NCBI GenBank assembly: GCA_965221075.1 | Contig: OZ244865.1 | Span: 3,162,001 to 3,226,000, forward strand | Length of the DNA: 64,000 nucleotides | Direction: 5' to 3' | Source: UBA2970 sp965221075 | GTDB taxonomy: Bacteria; Verrucomicrobiota; Verrucomicrobiia; Limisphaerales; AAA164-E04 | Part shown: positions 17,374 to 25,000 of the stretch, in pieces | How the letters are laid out: each line of letters begins with the position of its first letter | How positions within the stretch are numbered: position 1 is the first letter of the stretch | Notes under the pieces: model-generated | The model's database searches: none | The model's input: only the letters and a program-made list of their open reading frames with translations | What the model was told of the DNA's origin: nothing | Program-made: the position numbers and the translations under genes

Positions 17374-18287
17374 CGGCCCCTCCTGTCCTTTCCGGAAAGC
17401 AGCTCGTCCAGGCAGGACGGCAGGTCCGGATACCGGAACCGGTATCCGGACCGCTCCAGGAAGGAGGGCTCGGCCCTCCACGAGGCGAGAAGCATCTGCT
17501 CGCCCGCCTCGCCCAGGGCCAGGCGGATGGCCCACGCAGGAGCCGGCAGGAAGGCCGGGCGCCCCAGGCTGGCCGCCAGCGCGCGGGTGAACTCCCGGTT
17601 GGTCACCGGATGGGGAGCCACCACGTTGACTGGTCCGGACGGAGGGGGGGAGAGGCGGATCAGGTGATCCACGACAAGGGGGACTTCCGGGGCGGCCACC
17701 CAGGGGAACCACTGGCGCCCCGATCCCATGCGTCCGCCCAGCCCGCAGCGGAAGGGGAGGAGCATGGAGCCCAGGGCTCCGCCGGCCGGATCCAGCACCA
17801 CCCCGAAGCGCAGGGAGACGGCTGGGACATTCCCGGCCAGCCGCGCCGCCTCCTCCCATCCGACGGCCGTCCGGGAAAGGAAGCCCTCGCCGGGAGCGTC
17901 CCCCTCCCGGTGCGTCCGGGTCAGCGAGGGAGGGTAGTACCCCACCCCGGAGGCGCAGAGGAAGAGCCGGGGAGGCGTCTCGAGCGAGGAGATCGCCCTG
18001 GCCACCTGCTGCGTCCCTCTCACCCGGCTCTGGAGGATCCGCTCCTTCTTGGCCCGGGTCCAGCGGAGGGAGACCAGGGACTCTCCGGCCAGATGGACCA
18101 CCACATCGGCCCCCTCCAGCGCAGAGGCGTCGATCCACCCGGTGGCGGGATTCCAGGCCACTCCCGAAGGATGGGGAGCATCCTCCCCCACCCTGGCCAT
18201 GGGAACCACCTGCTCCCCCCGGGAACCGAACCAGGAGCAGAGACGGCTGCCGAGGAGTCCCCGGGCCCCGCTGACGACGATCTTCAC
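17370..18287 (-). CDS. TIGR01777 family NAD-dependent epimerase (YfcH-like)
   Basis: 305 residues. Extended SDR fold: N-terminal nucleotide loop VSGARGLLGSRL, then VVHLAGESL, RWTRAKKERILQSRV and SGVGYYP, where the active-site Tyr is in the family's altered position, followed by SLRFGVVLDP and FPWVA. C-terminal DUF1731 part with NPATF-like VVAPHPVTNREF and a final PDL. Homologues include SulA/YfcH; substrate unknown. It precedes and overlaps the prepilin-like gene (ATGA), a pairing without an obvious functional link. Confidence 0.92.
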   Translation of the reverse strand: MKIVVSGARGLLGSRLCSWFGSRGEQVVPMARVGEDAPHPSGVAWNPATGWIDASALEGADVVVHLAGESLVSLRWTRAKKERILQSRVRGTQQVARAISSLETPPRLFLCASGVGYYPPSLTRTHREGDAPGEGFLSRTAVGWEEAARLAGNVPAVSLRFGVVLDPAGGALGSMLLPFRCGLGGRMGSGRQWFPWVAAPEVPLVVDHLIRLSPPPSGPVNVVAPHPVTNREFTRALAASLGRPAFLPAPAWAIRLALGEAGEQMLLASWRAEPSFLERSGYRFRYPDLPSCLDELLSGKDRRGR

Positions 18288-19197
18288 TGCCTCTTCACCT
18301 CCGGAACTTCAGAAACGGAAGACCAGCCCAGCCTCAAGGAAATGGATCCTCGGACGCTCCCGGATTCCGAACGAGGATGCGTGTGAGGCGTGCCGGCAGG
18401 GTAGCGTGCCGGTCCTCTGCAGACGGCATCTGGCCAGGGCGGGACGACGGGGTGGATCTCCCAGGCGGCTCCGGCGCCGCGACATCGCAGCTCGGGGCCA
18501 GGATCGGCCTGGGAGAGACGGCAGGTCCAGATCGGCTCCCGGGAAATCCTGGAGGATCTCCGTGAGGCGGTCGATGCCGAGGAAGAGTTCCCTGCAGCTC
18601 GCCGAGGCTCTTCCCCGCGCCCATGCAGGGCTTCCAGCCTTCCATCCAGGGGCACGTCCAGCCGCATGCCGAGGGATCCCCCCAGTGGACGGCCGAACCG
18701 GAGACCGGAAGCGGAAGGGCCGGAAGGGACGGGAGGCTGCCGCCGGAGAGGAAGCGCCCCCGAAGACCACTTGCGTCTCCTCCGAGCGGGTATGGACGAG
18801 ATCCCCCTCCAGCCGCAGCAATGGCGCCGGCCGGCGGTCGGCAACGCCTCCCGGCTTGCATCCGATATCGTGCGCGGTGGAAGAGCGGGCCCGTCAGTCC
18901 GGGGTGCGTCCGGTCGGGAGATCCAGGCAGCACGACGCCTTCCCCCCGGCGCTGGCGATGGACATGGCTGGCGGCTGGAGTCCCGCGTACCGGCGGCTCT
19001 CCTCGGGCACCTGGGCCAGGGATCCAGGAGACAGCCCCTCATGAAGGATGGCCAGCCGCAGGGCCGTGGCGCTGCCAGATCCAGCCTCTGCCAAGCAGGC
19101 GGCCCGCCTCCTGGACCCCTCGTCCCCTTCATGCGGCGGCCATCGGATCGAACTCCCGGTCTTCCTGCCTCGCAGTCATCGTTCCTGGAAAGCGGCC
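18288..19197. other. Geneless stretch, 910 bases; possible dead gene on minus strand
   Basis: No intact gene recognised. On the minus strand, three overlapping frames share a trail of sequence that looks coding when joined across shifts (DLVHTRSEETQVVFGG, GMRLDVPLDGRLEALH, and a frame ending HFLEAGLVFRF at 18309). A terminal aromatic after alternating hydrophobics resembles the end of an outer-membrane barrel, so this may be a frameshifted barrel gene. The evidence is composition and feel only; no family can be named. Confidence 0.3.
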
Positions 19198-20112
19198 CTA
19201 ACCCCCCGAAGACGGCTTCCCGGACGCCAGACCCAGGTTCTCCACCACCCGGGAGGTGGAAGCCACCCGGTTGAGGCAGTAGAAATGGAGCCCCGGCGCT
19301 CCCGCCGCCAGCAGCTCCTCGCACTGCCGGGTGGCGTACTCCACCCCGTAGTCGGCCACCGCTTCGTCGTCCTCGCCCAGCTGCTCCAGGCGCAAGGCCA
19401 TGTCCTGCGGGATGGAAGCGCCGCACATCTGGGTGAACCTGAGGATCTGCCGCCCGGAAAGCACCGGCAGGACGCCGGGGCAGAGAGGCACATCCAGCCC
19501 CATCTTCCGGTTCACGTGATCCCTGAAGGCGAAGAAGTCGCGGTTGTCGAAGAAGAGCTGGGTGAGGATGAACTCGGCGCCTGCCTCCACCTTCGAGCGC
19601 AGGCGGCTCCAGTCCACCTCCCTTCCCTCGCGGCAGGCGATGTGCCCTTCGGGAAAGCCGGCCGCACCGATCGAAAAGCACCCGAAGGAGCGGATCAGCT
19701 CCACCAGCTGGTAGGAGTACTCCAGCCCCCCCTCCACCGGCCGGAACTCCCCGGTTCCATCGGGCGGATCCCCTCGCAGGGCCAGGATGTTCCTGACTCC
19801 CAGATCCCGGGCCTCCTCCAGGAAGCGGCGCAGATCCTCCCGGGTGGAGCCGACGCAGGTCAGGTGGGCCATCCCGGTCAGCTTGTGGACATCCTGGATC
19901 TCTCGGACGATCCGCAAGGTGCTCTCGCGGGTGCTCCCCCCCGCACCGTAGGTCACCGAGCAGTAGTCCGGCCCCAGCCTCATCAGCCTGGGAAGCGTGC
20001 GCTCCAGCAGCACCTCCTCCCCCCGCACGGTCTTCGGGGGGAAGAACTCGATGGAGAGCACCGGCCTGCCTTCCCGCTCAGCCCGGGCATGTATGTCCCG
20101 AATGAACTCCAC
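19198..20112 (-). CDS. metF: Methylenetetrahydrofolate reductase
   Basis: 304 residues, usual MetF length. FAD-dependent TIM barrel reducing methylene-THF to methyl-THF for methionine synthesis. Motifs: SIEFFPPKT with the catalytic Glu at the start, SVTYGAGGSTR, AHLTCVG, NILALRGDPP with the FAD-binding Asp, SIGAAGFPEGH, FILTQLFFD and PGVLPV. Start at ATG 20112. Flanked by long geneless stretches on both sides, so probably transcribed alone. No SAM or B12 riboswitch is evident upstream. Confidence 0.95.
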   Translation of the reverse strand: MEFIRDIHARAEREGRPVLSIEFFPPKTVRGEEVLLERTLPRLMRLGPDYCSVTYGAGGSTRESTLRIVREIQDVHKLTGMAHLTCVGSTREDLRRFLEEARDLGVRNILALRGDPPDGTGEFRPVEGGLEYSYQLVELIRSFGCFSIGAAGFPEGHIACREGREVDWSRLRSKVEAGAEFILTQLFFDNRDFFAFRDHVNRKMGLDVPLCPGVLPVLSGRQILRFTQMCGASIPQDMALRLEQLGEDDEAVADYGVEYATRQCEELLAAGAPGLHFYCLNRVASTSRVVENLGLASGKPSSGG

Positions 20113-20448
20113 CGTCCGGACAGGCTAGGCTTCCCTCCCTGCCTGACAAGAGCGCAATGCCGCCCCCTCTCCCGGAGACCAGCAGGGCATCGATCCCCGA
20201 GGACCGATTCCTGAAGGCCATCCGCCAAACGGCATCGGGTTCCCTGAAGCGCCTCCCGGCCGCCTCGCCTGCGGAGCCAATCGGCGGCAACGGCTGATCG
20301 TCCCTCGGCTCCCTCCGGGAGATGCGCTTCCGATTGTTCGCCCTTTCCCTCCCAGGCAGCCGAAGCTGCATCTCCTTTAGGCCAGGCATGATCTCCGGAA
20401 CCTCCTTCCTGGAGGCTGCCTTGCTGCTGCTTCAGGAGACTCTCGGTA
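20113..20448. other. Intergenic 336 bases
   Basis: Between metF (minus) and the transposase remnant (plus). No gene, RNA or repeat could be supported. It should contain the metF promoter but no convincing hexamers were found. Confidence 0.35.
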
Positions 20449-20803
20449 TTGTTGCATGCAATTCTCCAGTTTCCGTATCATGGCCGCTCCGTGAAGCGCG
20501 ACAGCGATCTCGAGGCGGCGATCAGGAAGAAGTACTCCTGTCTGGAGGCGCTCCTGAGCGAAGAAGGCCGCCGGGCCTGGGCCGCGGTGGAAGCCATGCA
20601 TGCTGGGAGCGGAGGAGTGGCCTTGGTTTCGGCTGCAACAGGGATGTCGACCAGCTCCATACGAAAGGGGATGGAAGAAATCGAAAGCGGCTCCCATCGA
20701 TCCGAACCGTAGCGGGACCGGCCTCCGGACGCTCTCCAGCGATCCAGACTGCGCCAGGGATCGACGAAGCCATCGGGCTATCGAGGTGGCCGGAATCGAT
20801 TGA
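20449..20803 (+). pseudogene. ISAzo13-type transposase remnant
   Basis: An 87-codon frame (20449-20712) contains the N-terminal helix-turn-helix of ISAzo13/Rhodopirellula-type DDE transposases: DLEAAIRKKYSCLEALLSEE, RRAWAAVEAMHAGSGGVALV, SAATGMSTSSIRKGMEEIE. After a frame change the next block continues in another frame to 20803 (PNRSGTGLRTLSSDPDCARD, like the family's GGGRK...DP region). The remaining three quarters, including the DDE catalytic part, is gone. No terminal repeats were found. It abuts the dead first copy of the ferredoxin array. Confidence 0.65.
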
Positions 20804-20849
20804 GCAGATCGGAGGCAAGGCAATGGGTTGCCTTCGTGCTGGAAAGTCG

Positions 20850-21080
20850 ACCTCGTATCGTCGCCGCGACGTCCTTCGTTTCGACTGGCGCAGTCGAAAC
20901 GATTGCCTCTGCTGGATCCGTCGACTGCGGCCTGTGCCGTGAATCCATGCCTGGCAACTTCGCCCGCTCCGAGGAAATCGGCTGCTCCTGCGTGAAGGCC
21001 CAGACCGAGAGCGAGGAGCAGGTGGAGCTGGAAGGCCATGGAGGAGTGCCCGCATTAGGCCATCAAGGACGACGGCCGTT
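20850..21080 (+). pseudogene. Ferredoxin array copy 0, dead
   Basis: A decayed copy of the ferredoxin unit, in register with the array (its stop at 21078-21080 is 434 bases before that of copy 1). The middle survives (VDCGLCRESMPGNFARSEE, CSCVKAQTESEEQ), with the first cluster Cys replaced by Val-Asp. One base change in phase then shifts the frame: the end reads WKAMEECPH, a TAG in place of a codon, then AIKDDGR. The N-terminus is unrecognisable and no start was found. The spacer after it is still array-like. Confidence 0.75.
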
Positions 21081-21283
21081 GATCCCCCCGAACGGGGCCG
21101 GGGAGGCGCTTCCTCCGGACCCTGTTTGCCGGCAAGTCTCTCCTTGCCTAAAGCAGCGGCTATTTGCAAAGACCGGCCCCCTTGCGGAGCTTGTTCGCCA
21201 TCGACTTCGGCTGGGCCCGCCGTATAGCCTCCGTTCAGCTGGGCATGCCTCTGCAAGCTGCCCGGACTTCGAAAGGACCTTCA

Positions 21284-21514
21284 ATGGCTGACAAGGAGAA
21301 CAAGGTCGAGGAGAACGTCGAGGGCAGGTACTATGTCGATGTACAGTGCATGGACTGCGACATGTGCCGCGAGCTCGCGCCGGACATATTCGCCCGCGAC
21401 GATGAGAACTGCTGCTCATATGTGAAGGCCCAGCCCATCAACGAGGAGCAGGAAGCGCTCTGCAGGGAGGCCATGGAGGGATGCGGGGTAGAGGCCATCG
21501 GCGACGACGGCTGA
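21284..21514 (+). CDS. Ferredoxin, array copy 1
   Basis: 76 residues. Small acidic single-cluster ferredoxin with ligands Cys22, Cys25, Cys28 (CMDCDMC) and Cys67. Instead of the usual Cys-Pro after the fourth ligand it reads GCGVEAI (Gly68). Additional cysteines lie in ENCCSYV. A 4Fe-4S electron carrier is expected; the partner is unknown. ATG 21284 follows GAAAGGACC. It differs from copy 2 at only two residues (Asn6/Asp and Gly68/Cys), marking the most recent duplication in the array. Confidence 0.93.
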   Translation: MADKENKVEENVEGRYYVDVQCMDCDMCRELAPDIFARDDENCCSYVKAQPINEEQEALCREAMEGCGVEAIGDDG

Positions 21515-21633
21515 AGTGTCCCCGAACGGGACCGGGGAGACGCTTCCTCCAGATCCAGTTTGCCGGCAAGGCCCTCCTTTCCTAAAGGAGCGGCGTTGGC
21601 GAAGACTGGCTTCCTCCCGGAGCTTGTTCGCCA

Positions 21634-21661
21634 TCGACTTCGACTGGTCCCGCCGTATAGC
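21634..21661 (+). promoter_or_regulatory. Promoter-like element in ferredoxin spacer (repeated)
   Basis: TCGACT, a 16-base gap and TATAGC, 54 bases before the ATG of copy 2. The same element recurs one period later at 22065, 22496 and 22927, and a variant lies before copy 1. It aligns with the stronger TTGACT-17-TATGTT before copy 6. Conservation supports a function, but the -35 match is weak. Confidence 0.4.
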
Positions 21662-21714
21662 CTCCGTTCAGCTGGGCATGCCTCCGGGCCGCCAAGGCTT
21701 CGAAAGGGACTTCC

Positions 21715-21945
21715 ATGGCTGACAAGGAGGACAAGGTCGAGGAGAACGTCGAGGGCAGGTACTATGTCGATGTACAGTGCATGGACTGCGACATGTGCCG
21801 CGAGCTCGCGCCGGACATATTCGCCCGCGACGATGAGAACTGCTGCTCATATGTGAAGGCCCAGCCCATCAACGAGGAGCAGGAAGCGCTCTGCAGGGAG
21901 GCCATGGAGGGATGCTGTGTAGAAGCCATCGGCGACGACGGCTGA
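21715..21945 (+). CDS. Ferredoxin, array copy 2
   Basis: 76 residues, a near twin of copy 1. Ligand pattern CMDCDMC plus Cys67, with residue 68 also Cys (GCCVEAI). N-terminus MADKEDKVEENV, where the other five intact MADKE/MAEKE copies have Asn at position 6. The ENCCSYV cysteine pair is kept. Good GAAAGGGAC ribosome-binding region ending four bases before ATG. Probably a 4Fe-4S carrier; the extra Cys68 beside the fourth ligand is unusual and could alter cluster stability. Confidence 0.93.
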   Translation: MADKEDKVEENVEGRYYVDVQCMDCDMCRELAPDIFARDDENCCSYVKAQPINEEQEALCREAMEGCCVEAIGDDG

Positions 21946-22145
21946 AGGGCCCACGAACGGGACCGGGGAGGCGCTTCCTCCGGATCCAGTTTGCCGGCAA
22001 GGCCCTTTTTGCCTAAAGGAGCGGCGTTGGCGAAGACTGGCTTCCTCCCGGAGCTTGTTCGCCATCGACTTCGACTGGTCCCGCCGTATAGCCTCCGTTC
22101 AGCTGGGCATGCCTCCGGGCCGCCAAGGCTTCGAAAGGGACTTCC

Positions 22146-22376
22146 ATGGCTGACAAGGAGAACAAGGTCGAGGAGAGTGTCGCAGGCGCATTCTACGTCG
22201 ATGAGGATTGCATAAACTGCGACCTGTGCCGCGGGACCGCGCCGGACAACTTCGCCCTCTCGGAGGAGAATGGATACTCCTACGTCATGGCCCAGCCCGT
22301 CAACGAGGATCAGGAAGAGCTCTGCAGGAAGGCCATGGAGGAGTGCCCGGTGGAGGCCATCGGCGACGACGGCTGA
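22146..22376 (+). CDS. Ferredoxin, array copy 3
   Basis: 76 residues with CINCDLC and a canonical Cys67-Pro68 (ECPVEAIGDDG). The core (DEDCINCDLCRGTAPDNFAL) differs clearly from copies 1 and 2, while the first ten and last seven residues are shared. Glu-Ser replaces Glu-Asn at residues 10-11 (VEESVAGAFYVDE), a feature shared with copy 5, suggesting that 3 and 5 form a subtype. Electron carrier with one 4Fe-4S cluster expected. Confidence 0.94.
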   Translation: MADKENKVEESVAGAFYVDEDCINCDLCRGTAPDNFALSEENGYSYVMAQPVNEDQEELCRKAMEECPVEAIGDDG

Positions 22377-22576
22377 AGGCACCCCGAACGGGACCGGAGA
22401 GCCGCTTCCTCCGGATCCAGTTTGCCGGCATGGCCCTCCTTTCCTAATGGAGCGGCGTTGGCGAAGACCAGCTTCCTCCCGGAGCGTGTTCGCCATCGAC
22501 TTCGACTGGTCCCGCCGTATAGCCTCCGTTCAGCTGGGCATGCCTCCGGGCCGCCAAGGCTTCGAAAGGGACTTCC

Positions 22577-22807
22577 ATGGCTGACAAGGAGAACAAGGTC
22601 GAGGAGAACGTCGAGGGCAAGTACTACGTCGATGACCAGTGCATCGACTGCGATCTGTGCCGTGAGAAGGCTCCCGACAATTTCACCCGCTCCGAGGATA
22701 GCGACTACTCCTACGTGAAGGTCCAGCCCATGAACGAGGAGCAGGAGGAACTGTGCGCTATCGCCATGGAGGCGTGCCCGGTGGAGGCCATCGGCGACGA
22801 CGGCTGA
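22577..22807 (+). CDS. Ferredoxin, array copy 4
   Basis: 76 residues, CIDCDLC and Cys67-Pro68 (ACPVEAIGDDG), closest to the family consensus (REKAPDNFTRSE). Cys60 in EELCAIAM is the non-ligand cysteine common to the intact copies. The upstream spacer is almost identical to those before copies 2, 3 and 5. Single 4Fe-4S carrier expected. Confidence 0.94.
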   Translation: MADKENKVEENVEGKYYVDDQCIDCDLCREKAPDNFTRSEDSDYSYVKVQPMNEEQEELCAIAMEACPVEAIGDDG

Positions 22808-23007
22808 AGGGACCCCGAACGGGACCGGGGAGACGCTTCCTCCGGATCCAGTTTGCCGGCAAGGCCCTCCTTTCCTAAAGGAGCGGCGTTGGCGAAGACC
22901 AGCTTCCTCCCGGAGCTTGTTCGCCATCGACTTCGACTGGCCCCGCCGTATAGCCTCCGTTCAGCTGGGCATGCCTCCGAGCCGCCCGGGCTTCGAAAGG
23001 AACTTCC

Positions 23008-23238
23008 ATGGCCGACAGAGAGAACAAGGTCGAGGAGAGCGTCGCAGGGGCATTCTACGTCGATGAAGCGTGCATCGACTGCTACCTGTGCCAGGAGACC
23101 GCGCCGGACAACTTCGCCCGCTCCGAGGAGAATGGATACTCCTACGTCATGGGCCAGCCCGTGAACAAGGAGCAGGAAGAGCTCTGCAGGGAGGCCATGG
23201 AGGGCTGCCCGGCTGATGCCATCGGCGACGACGGCTGA
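23008..23238 (+). CDS. Ferredoxin, array copy 5
   Basis: 76 residues, MADRENKVEESVAGAFYVDE start, cluster motif CIDCYLCQE (Tyr in place of the usual Asp between ligands) and GCPADAIGDDG. It resembles copy 3 in the VEESVAGAFYVDE segment. The Tyr beside the cluster and Ala-Asp for Val-Glu near the fourth ligand could shift potential or partner choice. The spacer after this copy is the first to diverge strongly. Confidence 0.94.
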   Translation: MADRENKVEESVAGAFYVDEACIDCYLCQETAPDNFARSEENGYSYVMGQPVNKEQEELCREAMEGCPADAIGDDG

Positions 23239-23357
23239 AAGGCCTCCGAGCGGGACCCGGGCGGCGCTCCCTCCCGATCGCATGGGCCGGCAAGGCCTTC
23301 CTTCCCCTCATGGATCGGAAAAGCGTGGGGAAGCTCCCCTTCGGAGCCTGTTTTCCG

Positions 23358-23386
23358 TTGACTTGGCGCTGGTTCCGTCCTATGTT
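23358..23386 (+). promoter_or_regulatory. Sigma-70-like promoter before ferredoxin copy 6
   Basis: TTGACT at 23358-23363, a 17-base spacer, then TATGTT at 23381-23386, 55 bases before the ATG of copy 6. This is the best promoter match in the array and aligns with the weaker conserved element in the other spacers, arguing that each unit has its own promoter. Confidence 0.6.
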
Positions 23387-23441
23387 GGTGGCCCGTCGGG
23401 CGCGGCTCCGTTCCGCCGCCAGGGCTTCGAGAGGGACTTCC

Positions 23442-23672
23442 ATGGCTGAAAAGGAGAACAAGGTCGAGGAGAACGTCGCAGGCAAGTTCTATGTCGATCA
23501 ACAGTGCATCGACTGCGACCTGTGCCGCGAGACCGCTCCGGACAACTTCACCCGCTCCGAGGATAACGGCTACTCCTACGTCATGGCCCAGCCCGTGAAC
23601 GAGGAGCAGGAGGAGCTCTGCAAGGAGGCCATGGAGGGCTGCCCGGTGGAGGCCATCGGCGACGACGGCTGA
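23442..23672 (+). CDS. Ferredoxin, array copy 6
   Basis: 76 residues, MAEKENKVEENVAGKFYVDQ start, CIDCDLC and Cys67-Pro68 (GCPVEAIGDDG): a consensus copy. It follows the unit that is 434 rather than 431 bases long and has its own clear promoter (23358-23386). The spacer is diverged from those of copies 1-4, so this is an older duplication less affected by homogenisation. Confidence 0.94.
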   Translation: MAEKENKVEENVAGKFYVDQQCIDCDLCRETAPDNFTRSEDNGYSYVMAQPVNEEQEELCKEAMEGCPVEAIGDDG

Positions 23673-23841
23673 GGCTCTCCCTCCGGATCCAGCCTGCCGG
23701 CAGGATCCTTCTTGCTGCAAGGCTCGGAGCCGGCGATGGCCGGCACGCTCCCGGAGCTCGATGGCCATCGGCCCTTCGTGCAGCCTCCGTTTCGCTGGAG
23801 CGGCTCTGGCTAGCCGCCCTGGCTTGCAAAAAAGGATTTCC

Positions 23842-24072
23842 ATGGCCGACAAGGAGAACAAGGTCGAGGAGAACGTCGCAGGCAGGTTCTACGTCGATGA
23901 GGAATGCATCGACTGCGACGTGTGCCGGAAGGCCGCCCCGGACAACTTCGACCGCTCCGAGGAGACCGGCTTCTCCTACGTGAAGTTCCAGCCCGTGAAC
24001 GAGGATCAGGAGGAGCTCTGCAGGGAGGCCCTGGAGGGGTGCCCGGTGGGGGCTATCGGCGACGACGGCTGA
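23842..24072 (+). CDS. Ferredoxin, array copy 7 (last)
   Basis: 76 residues, CIDCDVCRKAAPDNFDRSEE and GCPVGAIGDDG (Gly for Glu at 70). The unit before it is shortest (400 bases) and its spacer the most diverged, so this may be the ancestral end of the array. A convergent HAD hydrolase gene ends 10 bases after its stop. Single 4Fe-4S carrier expected. Confidence 0.94.
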   Translation: MADKENKVEENVAGRFYVDEECIDCDVCRKAAPDNFDRSEETGFSYVKFQPVNEDQEELCREALEGCPVGAIGDDG

Positions 24073-24082
24073 AGTCCGCGGG

Positions 24083-24991
24083 TCATTCCCCGGGCAGGAT
24101 CCCCTCCAGATCGGAAAGCGAGGAGAGGATCGCCCAGGGTTGCTGTCCCTCCACCCCCGGTTCGCCGATCCGGGGCCGGTAGGAGCGCCGGTCGCCGGCG
24201 AACAGCGCTCCGCGGCAGCCCGCCTGCTGAGCGGGCGCCACGTCCTTGAGCATGTCGTTGCCCACCATGAGGGTCTCCCGGGGCAGGATGCCGTAGCCGG
24301 TCTCGAGACGGCTCAGCGCCTTGCGGTACAGGCCCTCCTCCGGCTTGGCCTCCCCTTCCCGGTAGGACCAGACCAGCAGATCCGGATCGAAGCCCAGCTC
24401 CTCGGGAGGAGCCCCCAGCAAGGCCTCCAGCATCAGCGGGGTGTAGAACTGGGCGTTGGAGACGATCCCCATCGCCAGGCCGGCCCGGCGGCAGCGCTCC
24501 AGCAGCGGCAGGCAGCCCGGGCTGGGCCAGCAGGGATTGCAGAGGCATTCGAACTCGACGGCCGCCCTGCGCACCAGCCTCTCCTCCTCCGCCCGTGGGC
24601 GATCGCCGGTCCGCACCAGCTGCCGCCACACTTCGGCGATGTCCACTTCGGGATGGCGGATCCCCCTCCCGCGGGCCTGGCGGTGATGCCGCTCGATGAT
24701 CCGGCGCCACTGAGCATCGAGACGCCCCTCCGTCCAGTCCGGCTCCAGTCCGGCTCTCCGCAGGATGCCGGGCACCGGATCCTCGCCGCGCTCGCCGCCC
24801 GCCAGGCCGATGTCGCCGACTCCCGACCCGATCAGCGTGCCGTAGACGTCGAACAGCACGGCCCGGAAGGGAGGCTCCGGATCGGGCAGCCGGGACTCGG
24901 CGCCGGTCGGCTGGGGGGCCGACGGACGGGAACGGTCCCGGATCAGCCGCACCAGCTCCTGGCGCTCCCGGATGGGAAGGGGCAGATGCAC
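24083..24991 (-). CDS. HAD-superfamily hydrolase
   Basis: 302 residues. After a 40-residue Pro/Arg-rich lead, HAD motif I is AVLFDVYGTLIGSG (nucleophile Asp, with Tyr-Gly for the usual x-Asp-Gly/Thr stretch), motif II is IVSNAQF, motif III Lys is in EGEAKPEEGLYRKAL, and motif IV is MVGNDMLKDV. The cap between I and II is helical. A phosphatase or dehalogenase-like reaction on a small molecule is expected; the substrate is unknown. It starts nine bases after the alpha/beta hydrolase stop, in the same operon, and converges on the ferredoxin array. Confidence 0.88.
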   Translation of the reverse strand: MHLPLPIRERQELVRLIRDRSRPSAPQPTGAESRLPDPEPPFRAVLFDVYGTLIGSGVGDIGLAGGERGEDPVPGILRRAGLEPDWTEGRLDAQWRRIIERHHRQARGRGIRHPEVDIAEVWRQLVRTGDRPRAEEERLVRRAAVEFECLCNPCWPSPGCLPLLERCRRAGLAMGIVSNAQFYTPLMLEALLGAPPEELGFDPDLLVWSYREGEAKPEEGLYRKALSRLETGYGILPRETLMVGNDMLKDVAPAQQAGCRGALFAGDRRSYRPRIGEPGVEGQQPWAILSSLSDLEGILPGE

Positions 24992-25000
24992 AGGGATCGC

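Larger units (their letters stand above)
20850..24072. repeat. Tandem ferredoxin array, mostly 431-bp period
   Basis: Eight head-to-tail units, each one ferredoxin gene (231 bases with stop) plus a spacer of about 200 bases. Start codons of copies 1-7 lie at 21284, 21715, 22146, 22577, 23008, 23442 and 23842: four steps of exactly 431, then 434 and 400. The spacers after copies 1-4 are nearly identical, whereas the spacer after copy 5 and especially after copy 6 has diverged. Each spacer carries a hairpin word (for example CTCCTTTcctAAAGGAG at 21574-21590), a promoter-like TATAGC and a GAAAGGGAC ribosome-binding region. Confidence 0.95.

Noticed and set aside
21063..23861. Repeated minus-strand frames of 70-245 codons across the ferredoxin array (start MANKLREE)
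   Set aside because: They read the conserved spacers backwards and run into the antisense of the ferredoxins. They recur only because the DNA repeats; no ribosome-binding site or family match.
20850..24072. Ferredoxin array as an integron cassette array or CRISPR-like locus
   Set aside because: No integrase and no attC-like folded sites; all cassettes are the same family, and units of about 431 bases with genes are far too long for CRISPR repeats. Tandem duplication is enough.
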